NCBI RefSeq assembly: GCF_019175385.1
Contig: NC_083340.1
Span: forward strand, 22,022,336-22,086,335
DNA: 64,000 nucleotides
Reading direction: 5' to 3'
Origin: Lycium barbarum
Lineage: Eukaryota > Streptophyta > Magnoliopsida > Solanales > Solanaceae
A program made the translations under genes and the position numbers. The notes below the pieces were generated by a model, which saw only the letters and a program-made list of their open reading frames with translations, did no database searches and had not been told where the DNA came from. Of this stretch, positions 1-11,424 are shown in pieces. The number at the start of each line of letters is the position of its first letter. Positions within the stretch are counted from its first letter, which is position 1.

Positions 1-559
1 GACACCCAAACGCCCAATTTTGGGCAGAATTTTACCACTTTCCTTTCTTGAAATGACATATTGTGCATGAATGACTAAACTCTTTCTCTGCGGAATTATA
101 AGCTAAAACAGTTTTTTCACTATAAATAATTCATATCTACAAAGACATACTATTAGAACCCGCAGGTCAACCGTATTTTATGGATCTTTAATACCGTTTT
201 AAATGAACCCTTTTAAATGAAGAAGTGATGTTTTAATTATAATATTGATAAACGTTATTGATTATTTTCTTTAGGGAGGTAAATTGCATAATATGATAGT
301 AATATATCTTTAGAAATTGTGATGCTTTTATTGTTTGAAAGTTAAGATGTTAGAGTTGATTTGCTTCTCATAATAGCTTTTATATCATTACATTATTTAT
401 ACTTGTAAAATCATGTTAGAAGTTTTGTTTACTAAGTTTCTTAAATCATGTTTTTAATTTTTTTAAACTATTTATTTGTGTCTTATTAAAAATTAAAAAT
501 TCATGGGGCTAGATGCTAAGTAAAATGTTTGCCTCACGCCTCCGCCTTTTAAAGCACTG
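1..559. other. AT-rich sequence without recognised features
   Basis: No open frame of useful length, tandem repeat or terminal inverted repeat was seen. It runs up to the poly-T that marks the 3' end of the minus-strand LINE remnant beginning near 560. Confidence 0.5.
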
Positions 560-1248
560 GCGCATGCTATTTTTTTTCAACAGAAATCTTCATCTATTAA
601 TGTATTTATAAGGACATGATATGTCCAAAACAATGTACAACTCCATGGACAAACCAACTCGGGAATATCCTTTCCCAAAAAAATTCATGCAATAAAGAAA
701 TTAAAAACTTAGCTAAGTTATGAGCAACAACGTTAACCTTCTAGGAATATATACAAAGACAATATGATGTAGACATGAAGACATGTTTCAAGTATCTACA
801 CAAGCAACATCTACGTCCCAAGCAGCCTTCACTGCTTTCTTCAAAATATCTACTACACCTTTCGCATTAGAGAAGCGATAACGTTTTCTCCATCATTTTG
901 TATTGCTTTTTCCACAGGTTTCTAATTGCAAGCACTTCAGCAATCATAGACTTCTCAATGAACTGAATCGAAAATCCATGGGCATGAAGCAAAACACCCT
1001 TGCTATACATACCACCTAAACCAATGCTCGCCTTCTTCAATTCAACTTGTAACCCTGCATCAATAAATAAATAAATTCCATCTTCGAGCCTATTATATTA
1101 GGTGATATTCATAATTCTCCTATAAATTACCATTTGAGGAATCGACATACATTATTTCAAGAAATTCATTATACCCAAATAAAGCTTTTGCCACGATGTC
1201 TGGAGGATCAGTTAATTCATTGTTAAAACACCAAGCATTCCTAGACTT

Positions 1249-1333
<85 letters not shown>

Positions 1334-1527
1334 CACAGTAATTATTATTACTGTCAAATTTAGAACACCAGAAGAAATAGAACATGTTTTTGTCGCATTA
1401 ATCTTATCATTCCACCACAAAAAGAAGTCATTAATATTGGCAAGATCCGTTCATCGGTACAATAGCACCACTCTTTGACTAGCTTTTATCAAGCATAAGA
1501 ATCTCTACGGCGCATTTCACGTGGCTC
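560..1527 (-). mobile_element. Decayed L1-type LINE 3' end with RNase H domain
   Basis: Read on the minus strand, 1090 down to 650 translates in pieces to a plant retrotransposon-type RNase H domain: a DAGLQ start, a G-x-G-G strand, the AEVLAIRNL helix and a late VNVVAHNLAKF segment. This is the RNase H found at the end of some plant L1-type ORF2 proteins. Upstream (1200-1460) is the preceding zinc-finger/linker part, including a W-K-S-R-N-A-W motif cut by an AT microsatellite. A poly-T at 569-577 fits the LINE poly-A tail. Frames are broken throughout and no protein could be made. The upstream end stops where an LTR begins at 1528, so the LINE was either truncated or interrupted there. The RNase H assignment is firm; the outer limits are approximate. 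Confidence 0.7.
1251..1331. repeat. (AT)n microsatellite
   Basis: About 80 bp of uninterrupted AT dinucleotides lying inside the decayed LINE, at its W-K-S-R-N-A-W coding motif. Confidence 0.97.
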
Positions 1528-2790
1528 TAGGACTGTAACACTCCGTAAATGTGGATTAGGTGTGAATGTGTTAAATGAGTATTAATGCGACATTTTAGAC
1601 ATGTGAAGTCCTATCAGGATGAGTTTGGGTGGAAATAGTTGTTTTAAACTCAAGATGAATAGTGAGGTGCATAAGATTCGATAGAATCGCCTAAGTTTAC
1701 GGTAGGTCTGCCTTCCAGCCTGATTTTGTGAAAATCCGTTGGCAATTTGAGAAAACTTAAAAACGAAAGTTGTAGATATTTGAAATACCTTTCCAACCAT
1801 ACATGGTGGATCTGAAACAGAGCTCTGTGCTAGGAGTTATGCCTATTTTACTGAACGCTGTGGGCCATGGGGACACCCGCGCGTCGCACTTATGGCACAC
1901 AAAATACCTGTCTCTGAATCTCTTCAACCTTGTGTGATGGGCCCAAGACGCACAGCCAATGTATGGCCATAACACCACCCCATTTTTTGGTTCCGAACTA
2001 TATAAGCTTTTAACTCGTCAAAACCCTTCCCCACTTTGTTTTTGATGACTTTTTGAGAGACAACAATCCTAAGGCTTCCCTAAATCATCTAAGGTAAGTT
2101 CTTGATCAATTCCTATGATTATTACCTCAATATAACAAAGATTAACACTAGAAACCTCATCTATTCCATAGATTATCGATCGAATCTTCGTCTTGGACTA
2201 GAGAGCTCTAGAATCCGAATTCAAGTGACTTGAACGTCAAAAAGGTAAGACTTTCCTACTTCAATCAATTATAGCTTTGTATTGATGATTCTAGACTATA
2301 ATTTCATGAGATATGAGTTGATTGGTTTGATAGAAAAGCATAAACGATTATAGGTTTTGGTTGTGGATTGTCGATTATTGATTAAGAGTGTTATTTATCT
2401 TACGGGTGATGAAGAATGATATTGATTACAACAATATGAGATTGTAGAATCATCTAGGATCAAGAGAATGGGTTGTTGGGTGTTGAAACACTCATTGATG
2501 AGAGTTGTAGAGCTTCATGCCCACCAAGTGTTTGATAAAATACTTAGATGACCAAAACATGAATATTATTACTAATATTGATTCCCTTTGACATGTATTG
2601 CTATAGGTTAAAGTCGAAAGGGGTGACGAACGTTGTAGTACGCCAAAAGGCCGGAATTGAGGCATGTAAGACTAAATCTCTATGTGTGGGAATGTTAATG
2701 ATTCTCCCCCCGCTACGTTCTTTGACGACTATTATGAATTGCCTCAGAAATAGAGTTAGGCCTTAATTTCATGAAAAGTTTCAGAACTTC
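1528..2790 (+). mobile_element. LTR fragment of a Ty3-type retrotransposon
   Basis: The sequence starts TGTAACACTCCG, the type of start seen on large Solanaceae Ty3-type LTRs. It has a TATA-like CTATATAAG near 2000, followed by a GA/CT-rich putative R region. No matching end (…TGACA) and no partner LTR were found, so this is a truncated or solo remnant. Its right limit is set only by loss of LTR-like composition. Short open frames on either strand within it look like chance. Confidence 0.55.
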
Positions 2791-4259
2791 TATCCTGTAA
2801 ATAGTTAATCTAGTAAAAAGTACTGCGACATTCATCATAACTGTTAAATTATTCCTTGAGGAGGCAGAATCGTTGATGACTTGGAAAAAGAGTACTAGAT
2901 GGCCGGCAAGTTGGAGACTGTTTAAAAGCCTATAAATGAATTAAAACACATTAGAGAGGACAAATTGCTAATGTAGCGTCAAACAAAGATTCCGACTTTC
3001 CCTAAAGAATGTCAATTTCGGAAGAATTTAGAAAATGACCTTTATGTGGATGACTCGAAAGAATCAATTGTTCTTTATCGAGCATAACATTAAAATAATT
3101 TATAGATAACGTAATTGTCAAGAATCACGTTATATCGAGCCTTTTTGAAACATGAAAAAGTAATTGTAAACAATCAACGAAAGAGATAAGTGGGGAGACC
3201 TCAAGTAACCTTCGACAAACATTTGAATGTGGCCAATTGAACATGGTTTAACGCTTATCTCTACTTTGTCATTAGTTGAAAACTCAACATTCTTTCATAA
3301 TCAGCAAGTAAGTTCTCAAGGCTAATGTATCTATATACATGATACAAGAAAATTAATCCAAGGCAATTATATAAAAACACAAATTTCTGTGCAAATTAAA
3401 AGGAATTTCATTAATTACCTGAGAAGGTTCTCTGTAACTTTTGACAGCTTCCTAAATTTGAAGATGATTCTTGCTTCTGTGTGTGATCATTTGGAGGTTA
3501 AGTGTAGGGACTGTCGGTAACCAAACAGGAACATTAATGAATATCTGCAATATTATCAAAATAAAGTTCCATCCAAATTCACATTTCAGGAATTAATTTA
3601 ATCCAATGCATGCAAACAAATAAAGAAGAAAGGGGAGAAATTTCATTTGAGTGGCATAACTATTACAAGAGTGTGAAGAGACCTATCTGATTAAAGTAAA
3701 ATGAAGTGCTCATAGAAAAGTACCCTACACATAACATGATTATTGGAAAGCAAACATGGAATTTTACAACAAAGATGCAATAAAATAAAAGAGGAGATTT
3801 ACTTCTGGGAGTAGTAAGAAAAAAGGGAACAGAAATCCAAGCAAAAATTATTATATATTAAAGACCAAAAAGAAAGGAAAAGAAGGCACTATAATAAGCA
3901 GAACGGAAAGAGGCCTATGGAGGAAGAAGAGGAAACCGAAACAACCTAGTTAATAGGACTATATTTGTCAGTTTCTTTTTTAAAGAGAAGTGGCGATTCT
4001 TCAAATTTCTTTAACTTAAATAAAATAATTTTTTTCCCATCATTTTGAAGGGGAAAATGGCAAAAGATTGACCGGAAATATAAATACAAAAGCTGGCTAC
4101 AGAGAGGTGTCACATCACCCTGTGTCCTTATCTATGCATAACTTTAATATTTAGGCTTATTTTGTATACATATTTGAGAAGATAGAGAAAAGAGTGAAAC
4201 TTTCATCCACGTTTGTCCCTTAATTAATGGGATACATACGTTAGAAATATGATTTATTT
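2791..4259. other. Unannotated AT-rich intergenic sequence
   Basis: No coding frame, terminal repeat or tandem array was supported here. It is probably old, diverged repeat sequence. Confidence 0.4.
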
Positions 4260-4261
4260 TA

Positions 4262-4478
4262 CTCCCTCTGTTTTAATTTATGTCAACTTATTTAACTAGG
4301 CACGAAATTTACGAAAGAAAAGAAGACTTTTAAACTTGTCATGTTAAATGAGTCACATCTATTATGCTTGTCTATAAATCATTTCATAAAAATAAATTAT
4401 TTCCAAAAATAGAAAAAAGTCATTCTTTTGGCACGGACTAATAAAAAAGTACGTTCACATTAATTTAAACGGAGAGAA
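4262..4478. mobile_element. Stowaway-like MITE, 217 bp
   Basis: The left end reads CTCCCTCTGTTTTAAT and the right end is its near inverted complement (ATTTAAACGGAGAGAA). TA dinucleotides at 4260-4261 and 4479-4480 flank it as the target duplication. The CTCCCTC terminus and TA target are characteristic of Stowaway elements, which are moved by Tc1/mariner-type transposases. It has no coding capacity. Confidence 0.85.
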
Positions 4479-4480
4479 TA

Positions 4481-4984
4481 TTATTTTCTCATTCTTATAA
4501 TATGCTATTTCTGTTATTAAATCTGCTAATCTTGAAATATTTATAAGGATCTGCTATTATTGTAATTAAATCCTAACATTGTTTTACAGCGTAAAAATTC
4601 CGTTAGGATTTGGCTGGACTGATTAGTGGTTGGGCCAGTTTAAGCTTGGGCCCAGATACACGTTATGGCCTTAATTGTATTTGGACTCTCTTCAGGCCAG
4701 CACAATTACAATTGGGAAATTACGTGGTAAGACCCTTCTTAAGACTAAAATACACACTATGTACTTTTTGAATATTACAAAAAGAAAATATTTTATTTCG
4801 TATCTAACAGTTTTTAAGATTCACAATAGATAATTATAATCCCTAAATTAAGGGATTCTAAGGGATTAACTGCGTACAACTAATACGGAATCTTTCTCTC
4901 GTTACCTTGTATATATATACCAGATGGCAGCACGGGTCCAACACTTTGGATTATAGTGTATCTATGTGTATGTAGTTGTGTTTG
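4481..4984. other. Unannotated intergenic sequence
   Basis: No supported feature. TATA-rich stretches near 4905-4920 and 4990 precede the start of the duplicated repeat described next. Confidence 0.4.
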
Positions 4985-5755
4985 GATAGTGATATATATA
5001 CACACACTATGTTAAAAACACGATTAATATAACATTGTAGTTTGTGCTCTGTATCTAAAACTTTATTATATTCGTGTTTGCTATGAATACAAAGTCGGCA
5101 AAAATTTATTAATACTTTTTAAAAGAGAAGACTTGTTTAAAAGGAAACTATTTTCCTCTCTTTGAAATAAAAAAATAGCAATATTTAAGCATCAGTTGAT
5201 ACTTTCAATTTTAATTCGATTAATTTAAAAGTGTAAAATACTTATTATTTTTTTATCAAATTTTTATTTGGATAATTCTAATTCAAATTATTAAATTAAT
5301 TTTACATGTTTAAAACGAAACAAAGTAAAAATTAATTTTCTATTTAAACGAAGAAATATTATTTTTTAATTTTTGGTAAATATTCTCGGTTTAGCTCAGT
5401 TTACTTGTCATGTTGTCTTTTGCATGATTTTTTAAGGAAACGTGAATTAGAATTCTAATTTGACTAATTTACCTTATGCATTATTTGATCTCCATTTGAG
5501 ATTAATCTCTTTTCACATTTATTTGAGTAAGAATAAAAATGAAATGTAATTAAATTCTATCTTATTTTAAAATATAAATATTTTAAGTATATTTATTTTA
5601 GTAAACATAACAAATAAATGACATGGCGGAATAGCAAATACAACAATTAAATATCTAGATTAGATCTCAGGTTAATATAAGAAAAGAAAAGAAATTGATG
5701 TATTTGCCTACTTAACCTTTTGGAGAAAAGCAATAATATGGGGTCCATGTTTTTT
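4985..5755. repeat. Duplicated AT-rich repeat, copy A (left part)
   Basis: From about 5005 this matches 18070-18885 closely (shared runs include TTAATATAACATTGTAG). The match resumes after the LINE at 17568 and runs to about 17904. The LINE therefore landed inside copy A. The duplicated unit has no coding frame; its right end carries a hairpin (see the copy at 18055). Confidence 0.8.
5741..5755. repeat. LINE target-site duplication, left copy
   Basis: GGGTCCATGTTTTTT here and GGGTCTATGTTTTTT at 17568-17582 flank the LINE with one mismatch. The empty site is preserved in the duplicate repeat near 18870 (GGTCCATGTTTTTTGC), which independently supports the insertion boundaries. Confidence 0.85.
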
Positions 5756-5935
5756 TTTTGGGTCGAAAGTAAAAGATTTATATTCAACCAGTTGGAAGTA
5801 TTTACACCCCTGCTCATAGGACTCTTGAGGCAGGCTCTACAATTTGGACTCTAAATTAACATAATCCAAAATCTGCTATCTAGACTAGCAAGGATAGTGA
5901 TCTAGTTGGGCTAGGATAGGCAGCCAGTGACGCTT

Positions 5936-7060
5936 TTACTGTCCAATTATGTGCACCATGAGTACTATTTCTTTAACTCTCTCTTCCTTGCTTCTCCGCT
6001 GCGATTGAAATCTTCGAGCATTCCTCTCACCCCAAACGTGATAGACAGCCGCAGCAAATATCACTCCTGTGATGTTCCATATTGGATTTCGGCCTTTGAC
6101 CTTTTGCGCTAACCATGATACTTCACTATCCCACTGCTGGATTGCTCGAGGTTGATGTATCCAGCCTACTAACTTCTGCCAGATGAAGGAAGAGTACGGG
6201 CATTGAAAAAATTGGTGGTCATATGATTCTACCTTGTCTTTTTCGCATAGGACACACTCTTGCGCAACTGATATTCCCCAGGCATTTAATTTATCCACCG
6301 TTTTTAGTCTACGTTGAATTGCCATCCACGTTATAAATTGGTGTCTAGGAAGCATACCTGGGAGCAAATTCAGGGATTTCCAAGGGACTTTAGGCCAAAT
6401 GGGAACAACTGCGTTGTATGCTTTTTTGATGATGTACTTGTCTCCGTTTACATAGCTGTCCAAGGTTGTTAACCCAGTAGTTGTATTCTGTCGCGCGTCA
6501 AATATTTTCCGGACCAACCAGCTTGCTTGTTTAGGCGTATCCATGGTGTGGAGGTCATTCCTCTTAATATATATGCTATGAATCCACAACACCCACAATT
6601 TATCTTTTTTTTTTTCGCAACAGCCCACAGCAGCTTGCCTAAGGCAGTTTTGTTCCACATTACCGAATTAATAATATTCAGCCTACCTGTAGACTTTGGT
6701 TGACATAGTGTATCCCACGCAACTGGTGTACGTTTGTTGTTTTCCTTATTGCCATGCCATAGGAATTGTCGACAGACACTAGTGATCATCTTATGAATCT
6801 TCTTAGGAAACAGGAACACCTGAGCCCAGTAGGTTTGCACTTCAAATAGGACGTTCTTAGTTAGCTGTAGTCTCCCTACGTATGAGAGGAATCTCGAGGT
6901 CAAACATCTGATCTTAGCCACAATCTTTTCCACCAGGGGCATACATTGGCTAATATTTAGTTTTCTACATGATAATGGGACGCCGAGATATTTAAATGGG
7001 AGGCTGCCCTCACAAAATAGTAGATCTTCTACCAACTGGTCTTTGAACTCTCTGGTTACC
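5936..7060 (-). pseudogene. LINE ORF2 C-terminal part (RT thumb and zf-RVT)
   Basis: The frame starts abruptly at the junction with the LTR at 7061 and reads into the FKYLGVPLS motif typical of plant L1 reverse transcriptases. The WNKTALGKLLWA segment follows, then the zf-RVT domain (RHQFITWMAIQRRL, C-V-L-C, H-Q-F-F-x-C). Two overlapping frames meet at a T-run near 6605-6617, so a slip in that homopolymer breaks the protein around the middle. The last codons end at 5936 and a short 3' UTR leads to the poly-A tail. The polymerase catalytic YADD-type region is absent because the preceding ~500 bp is missing. Confidence 0.88.
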
Positions 7061-8283
7061 TGATGTGGCGTGATTTTATGCCACAATCGACGCTTTTCGG
7101 CTATAAGTTTTACTTGTTTTTAAGCAAGTCTATGTTATTTTACGTAGTTTTTATCATGTTTCAGGTAATACGAGGTCCCTAGAGCCTAAGTGTGGAAAAC
7201 AAGCGAAAAAGAGTAGAAAACGTTGATCACTGGAAGAAAATCGAGATTCAGGAAATTTTTGGGAAAAATTGTTCTGCGCGTTCGCGCATGAAGGTCACGC
7301 GTCCGCGCCCACGCGCGTTAGTAAGTCCACGCATTCGCGTAGGAAGGACACGCGACCGCGCTGAAGGAAGAGCGTGATTCTACGCGTTCGCGCAGCAACG
7401 TGGCGCGTTCGCGTAGAAGGAATTTCTGCCCAGTTCGACCAGAACTTGGGTTTTGACGATTTCTTCCATTCCAGTTCCTATAAAAAGAAAAACTAGGGTT
7501 TTCTAAAGATTATCTTTGGCAGTTTTCACAAGTTGGAGGCTAGGGTTCCTACAAAAATGTTCTTTCTTCTATTAAATCCTTGTGGATGGAAATCTCTTGG
7601 TGACAATTAAGATTGACACTCTTGTTATGCTTATTTATTCATTAGCATTGTTCTTAATCAAGTAAGTTTTTGCTATTTTAATTATTCTTGTTCATGAATG
7701 TTTCTCAAGGGATTGGCTAACCTTTGAACTCGCCCATTTACTTTGTTTGAAACTCGGAAGAGGAAGAACAGAGTTGGGATAGAATAATTAACATAAATTT
7801 GGGGCGTTAACCCTCATCTAATGGAAGTTGGCCTAGGAATAGGCAATACCACTTGTAGCCATATTCGGGTGCTCTTAATGCTCCTAATTGGTGAAGGGAT
7901 CTTCAATTGGGTAGTCTAGTTAATCTTCGGAAGAAGTTAATTTAGAGTCATTATCCGAGGCTAAATAACATAACTTGCTATTATTTATAATTCGTGAAAT
8001 AGATTGGATCGTTACTTGAGAAGTAGTTTCCTTTATTCCATTCTTGTTGCCATTGATCAATTTACTTGCTTTCTAGATTAGAATTTATATTTCCATATTT
8101 TATCAAAACCTTATCAAAAACCACCATTGATGCGTTCGGGCATAGCTATTGTTAGTGATAATTCCTAATCTACTTAAATCGCCTACATATTGTTCTCTGT
8201 GGGATTCGACCCCAACCTTGGTGGGTTACTATATTTGACAACGTCCGCGTTATACCATTAAGAGGTGTAATTTGAGCGTATCA
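7061..8283 (+). repeat. 5' LTR of the Athila-like element
   Basis: 1223 bp, beginning TGATGTGGCG and ending GAGCGTATCA. U3 contains a cluster of CG-rich near-palindromes (7275-7415). They are followed by a TATA box at 7479-7487 and a transcribed region ending in a U5 that includes GGGATTCGACCCC. It matches the 3' LTR closely over the first ~960 bp. Confidence 0.92.
7479..7487 (+). promoter_or_regulatory. TATA box in the 5' LTR
   Basis: TATAAAAAG lies immediately downstream of the CG-rich motif cluster and is repeated at 13395-13403 in the 3' LTR. Position and sequence fit a Pol II core promoter driving the element RNA. Confidence 0.65.
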
Positions 8284-8288
8284 AATTT

Positions 8289-8306
8289 TGGCGCCGTTGC
8301 CGGGGA
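8289..8306 (+). other. Primer-binding site, tRNA-Asp
   Basis: TGGCGCCGTTGCCGGGGA is the complement of a plant tRNA-Asp 3' end with CCA. It lies directly after the 5' LTR, which marks the start of minus-strand DNA synthesis. This primer choice is common in Athila-type elements. Confidence 0.9.
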
Positions 8307-8409
8307 ACAATTGGCGTATTTTGGCTAATCTAGGAAATAAGCTAACTTGCTTTGAACCGAACCCGTAAATATTTGTGTAGTTGTTTTCTGTGTTTTATAT
8401 TATTTTATT

Positions 8410-8414
<5 letters not shown>

Positions 8415-8455
<41 letters not shown>
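8415..8455. repeat. (AT)n microsatellite
   Basis: About 40 bp of AT repeats in the leader of the Athila-like element, immediately upstream of the first frame. Confidence 0.95.
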
Positions 8456-8459
<4 letters not shown>

Positions 8460-8460
<1 letters not shown>

Positions 8461-9015
8461 TGGCATCTTTCCATGAAAACTTGTTTAGTAGTGATTTCTA
8501 TTGTGAGCATGGCCAAATTGGTGAGTTCAAACTCATGATGGAGTGTCTATTAGGTGAGGGTAATGAAAATCAAAAAGCCTTAGAAGAGTATTTGGAAACT
8601 AGTCTCCAACTTGGTTTGATGACAAAAGAAAAAAATCTTCCATGGGCAAATCATTATGAACTCCCCAATGCTCAAGATAAAAGGGTAAATCATGAAGATG
8701 AGTTTATTGGGAATGCCAAAGAAAAAAAATGAATGGGAGTCAACCATTGTTCTGAACAATATGGTTGGTGTTGACCCCAATCCGGGGGAAAAAGAGGATG
8801 TCATAATTCAAAAAGTTCAAGAGCCTTATCTTTTGCAATTTGAAAATTCAACAAGGCAAAATGACATTCATCACTTGAAAGTCAAGAAGTGTAGGATGAA
8901 CAATATTTTACTTGGCATGATCAGATATTTCCCACCCCCCGCTGCTCGTGGTCACAAACTTGATTCCAAGTTAGGTGCCCAATTCATAAGCTCCAAATGG
9001 CGAGAAAAGCGGTAA
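8460..9015 (+). pseudogene. Broken gag-like frame of the Athila-like element
   Basis: A 90-residue acidic frame starts with MASFHENLFSS at 8460. It is cut at an A-run near 8722-8729, where the reading continues in another frame to 9015, ending in LDSKLGAQFISSKWREKR. Joining the two needs a one-base slip at the homopolymer. The end resembles the end of a minus-strand frame in the other non-autonomous element (28432-28827, LDSQLGVEYTSS). The two are probably the same kind of retroelement-specific segment. No zinc knuckle or protease motif is visible. The function is not recognised beyond its position after the primer site. Confidence 0.5.
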
Positions 9016-9052
9016 AGTTGGTAACCGTCGTGTCGCGACGTTAACTTAAGCG

Positions 9053-9070
9053 CTTGGTGGGAGGCAACCC
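9053..9070 (+). other. Conserved retroelement block CTTGGTGGGAGGCAACCC
   Basis: I recognise this short GC-rich string as one that recurs in plant Ty3-type elements close to where the pol region ends. Here it follows the gag-like frame directly, consistent with loss of pol from an autonomous ancestor. The recognition is from memory. Confidence 0.45.
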
Positions 9071-9854
9071 ATCGTTTTAAAATTTTTAAATCATTTTTGA
9101 AATTTGATTTTTTTAGAACAGTTTAGTTTATGATTTGTGACTAATCTGCAAAGTTTTAAAATTTTTGGAATTGTTTTGACCAGGTTGGGTTTTCAGAACA
9201 GCCACAAATCAGTAGCTGCTGCTGAAACATGAGTTATAATTTGTTAGACTGGTTTCTGTACTTATTTTCTGACCCTGGAAAAATGGGGCCTGATTTACCT
9301 CTGCGCGATCGCGCTCTATACTGCAGCGAACACATATAAAAAAAAATAAAAAAAATTACTCTGCGCGAACGCGCGTTTTCCAGTTTACAAAATAGAAGAC
9401 TAGGGGGTATAAACCCCCATTTTCCTCCCATTTCCCTAAATTCTCTCTCAAACCCAACTTCAATTTTTTGATAAATTCTTCAACTTGCAACCACAAGGTA
9501 TGTAATTCTGTCATTCTCTTGTTCATAGGGTTGTTTTTATCCTCTTTTCATGTTAGAATTTGTGAAAGAAACTTGACTTTCACTTGTTTAACCATAAAAA
9601 CTTGATAAAATTGTTGAATTTTATGTCATGTAAATTGTTGTTAGTTGTTGAGTGATGTGAGTTGAGAGTTGGGTGTTGATATGAAAAGAAAAAAATGGGG
9701 CAAAATACGTGCTTAAAATCATTGAATCGAAGCTCCAAAAATGATGCCCATAACCTGTTTGTGAAAATGCTTCTGAAAAGCTTTAACGACTGAGCGCGTT
9801 CGCGCCGACATATGACGTGAACGCGCAGAAAAAAAAAAGGAATGAAACAAACCA

Positions 9855-9930
9855 GCGCGAACGCGCCAGTTGATTGCGCGAACGCGCCAGTTGATTGCGC
9901 GAACGCGCCAGTTGATTGCGCGAACGCGCT
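9855..9930 (+). repeat. CG-rich 21 bp tandem repeat
   Basis: Three full copies and a partial fourth of a 21 bp unit, at 9855, 9876, 9897 and 9918. The unit opens with the near-palindrome GCGCGAACGCGC followed by CAGTTGATT. Related single motifs stand at about 9300, 9360, 9796, 9950 and 9972, and similar ones fill U3 of the LTRs. Confidence 0.9.
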
Positions 9931-10134
9931 GAAATACAGAAGTGAAACAGCGCGAACGCGCTGCCTTGTTGCGCTAACGCGCAGAAGAAAAAGTGGCAGT
10001 GCATAAACAGAATGCTCGCACAGAGCTGCTCAAAACTTGGGTGGCCAATTTTCTTGACCTAATTGCCTCATTATACATCATTGTAGGAGTTCATATGTAT
10101 TGCGTTTGTTTTTGTAGGTACTTAAACTTGCAAA

Positions 10135-11424
10135 ATGGCTTCATCATCCAATGCTGCCCAAGTGCCCTTGATTGAATACTATGACACCACCACCTTTCAG
10201 TCAGCAAAATGTTCGAAGCTCTATGATAGACTGCTGGGAAAGAGCTTCATCGAAGAAAGGGGCATCGTCACAGAAAATCTGGAAGAAAAGATGCCCGAAT
10301 TCTATGAAAGGCTGGTAACAAGCGGATGGATACGCTTTGCGGATGAACCAATCAAGGCAAATTATACCCTTGTACGGGAATTCTATGCAAATGCTGTAGA
10401 GGCAGACATTACACATAGGGCAATTGTCAAAGTCAGAGGTGTAGATGTCCTGTGCAATGCTTCTCGAATCAATGCCTACTACAATCTGCAGGATGGTGAC
10501 AACAGTGAAATGGCACAGAGGTATGAACAAATGAGGCAACAATGGTTTGTGACCCACCTTCACGGTGGGGAGCAACCAAAATGGTTGACCACAATGCAAC
10601 GGAAGATTGACTCCACAGAATTCACTGCTGAGGCCAAAACTTGGCTAGATATTGTGACATCCCGGGTGCTGCCTTCTAAACATGATTCAGAGGTGCCTGT
10701 TGAGAGGGCTAAATTAATTTGTGCTGTGATGGAAGGATTACCTGTTGATGTGGGGAGGCTGATTATGCAAGAAATACGGGAGGTGGTGCATGAAAGGACT
10801 AAGAGTCTATTCTTCCCATCGTTGATCACTTATTTGTGCGCCACTGATAGGGTGCCCACAAGGCCAGGTGACAAAGAAAAGGGCCCCGGTGGACCGATTC
10901 ATCCGTTGAAGAAGAGAGGGCCCGGAAATATGTAGAAGAAAAAAAGGATTGATATAGCAGCCCCGTCATTTGGGCAGTTCACCTCTACTGCATCAGATTC
11001 GACTGGTGGGGCACCTGCTCCTCCCATGGGTATACCAATCTTGCCACCACTGCAAGAAGCCGCCAGGCCTTTCCAATATATCTCCACCCAGGTCCATGGG
11101 GTGGACAATCAAATTCAGCAGCTAGTGGCTAGTCTCCCTTCGGGCCCACATGGAGAGGGCACATCTACAGCTCCCGCTGGTCCTGGTGGTCCGACATTAG
11201 CAGGTGTGGTGGAGGACATGAAACATATAAAGGAAAAGCAGGGTAAGATAGAGAGGAGGTAGAAAAAGGCAAGAGAGCACGCCAAAAAGCAAAGCAAGTT
11301 TTTGAACAAAATGATGAGCATTCTGAGGAGTGTATGCGGAGCACAGCATGAAGAGGAGGAAAATGAGGAAGATTTTATCTTGCCAGAGCCCAGCAGCTCC
11401 AGTTCCGAGGGTGAGCAGAGATGA
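10135..11424 (+). pseudogene. Long frame of the Athila-like element, two amber codons
   Basis: From ATG at 10135 a 266-residue frame reaches a TAG at 10933-10935. The same frame then stays open to a second TAG at 11260-11262 and ends at TGA 11422-11424, 430 codons in all counting the three stops. Residues 70-135 (SGWIRFADEP, VREFYANA, VRGVDVLCNASRINAYY) resemble a plant-specific domain often called putative plant transposon protein in retroelement-associated proteins. The middle is Pro/Gly/Ala-rich, and the last ~70 residues are charged and probably coiled coil, ending in an acidic Ser-rich tail. It sits where env-like frames lie in Athila elements. Both stops are one C-to-T change away from CAG, a CHG methylation site, so decay of a silenced copy is likelier than programmed readthrough. 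Its biochemical role is unknown. Confidence 0.72.

Noticed and set aside
5927..6112. Small plus-strand frame opposite the LINE
   Set aside because: Antisense shadow of the LINE ORF2 C-terminus.
8197..8215. tRNA-like T-arm (GGATTCGACCCC) in the LTR, repeated near 16089
   Set aside because: It is a conserved piece of U5 in both LTR families; no acceptor or anticodon arm could be found around it.
9855..9930. Regular short repeats resembling a CRISPR array
   Set aside because: Units abut without unique spacers, in a plant retroelement.
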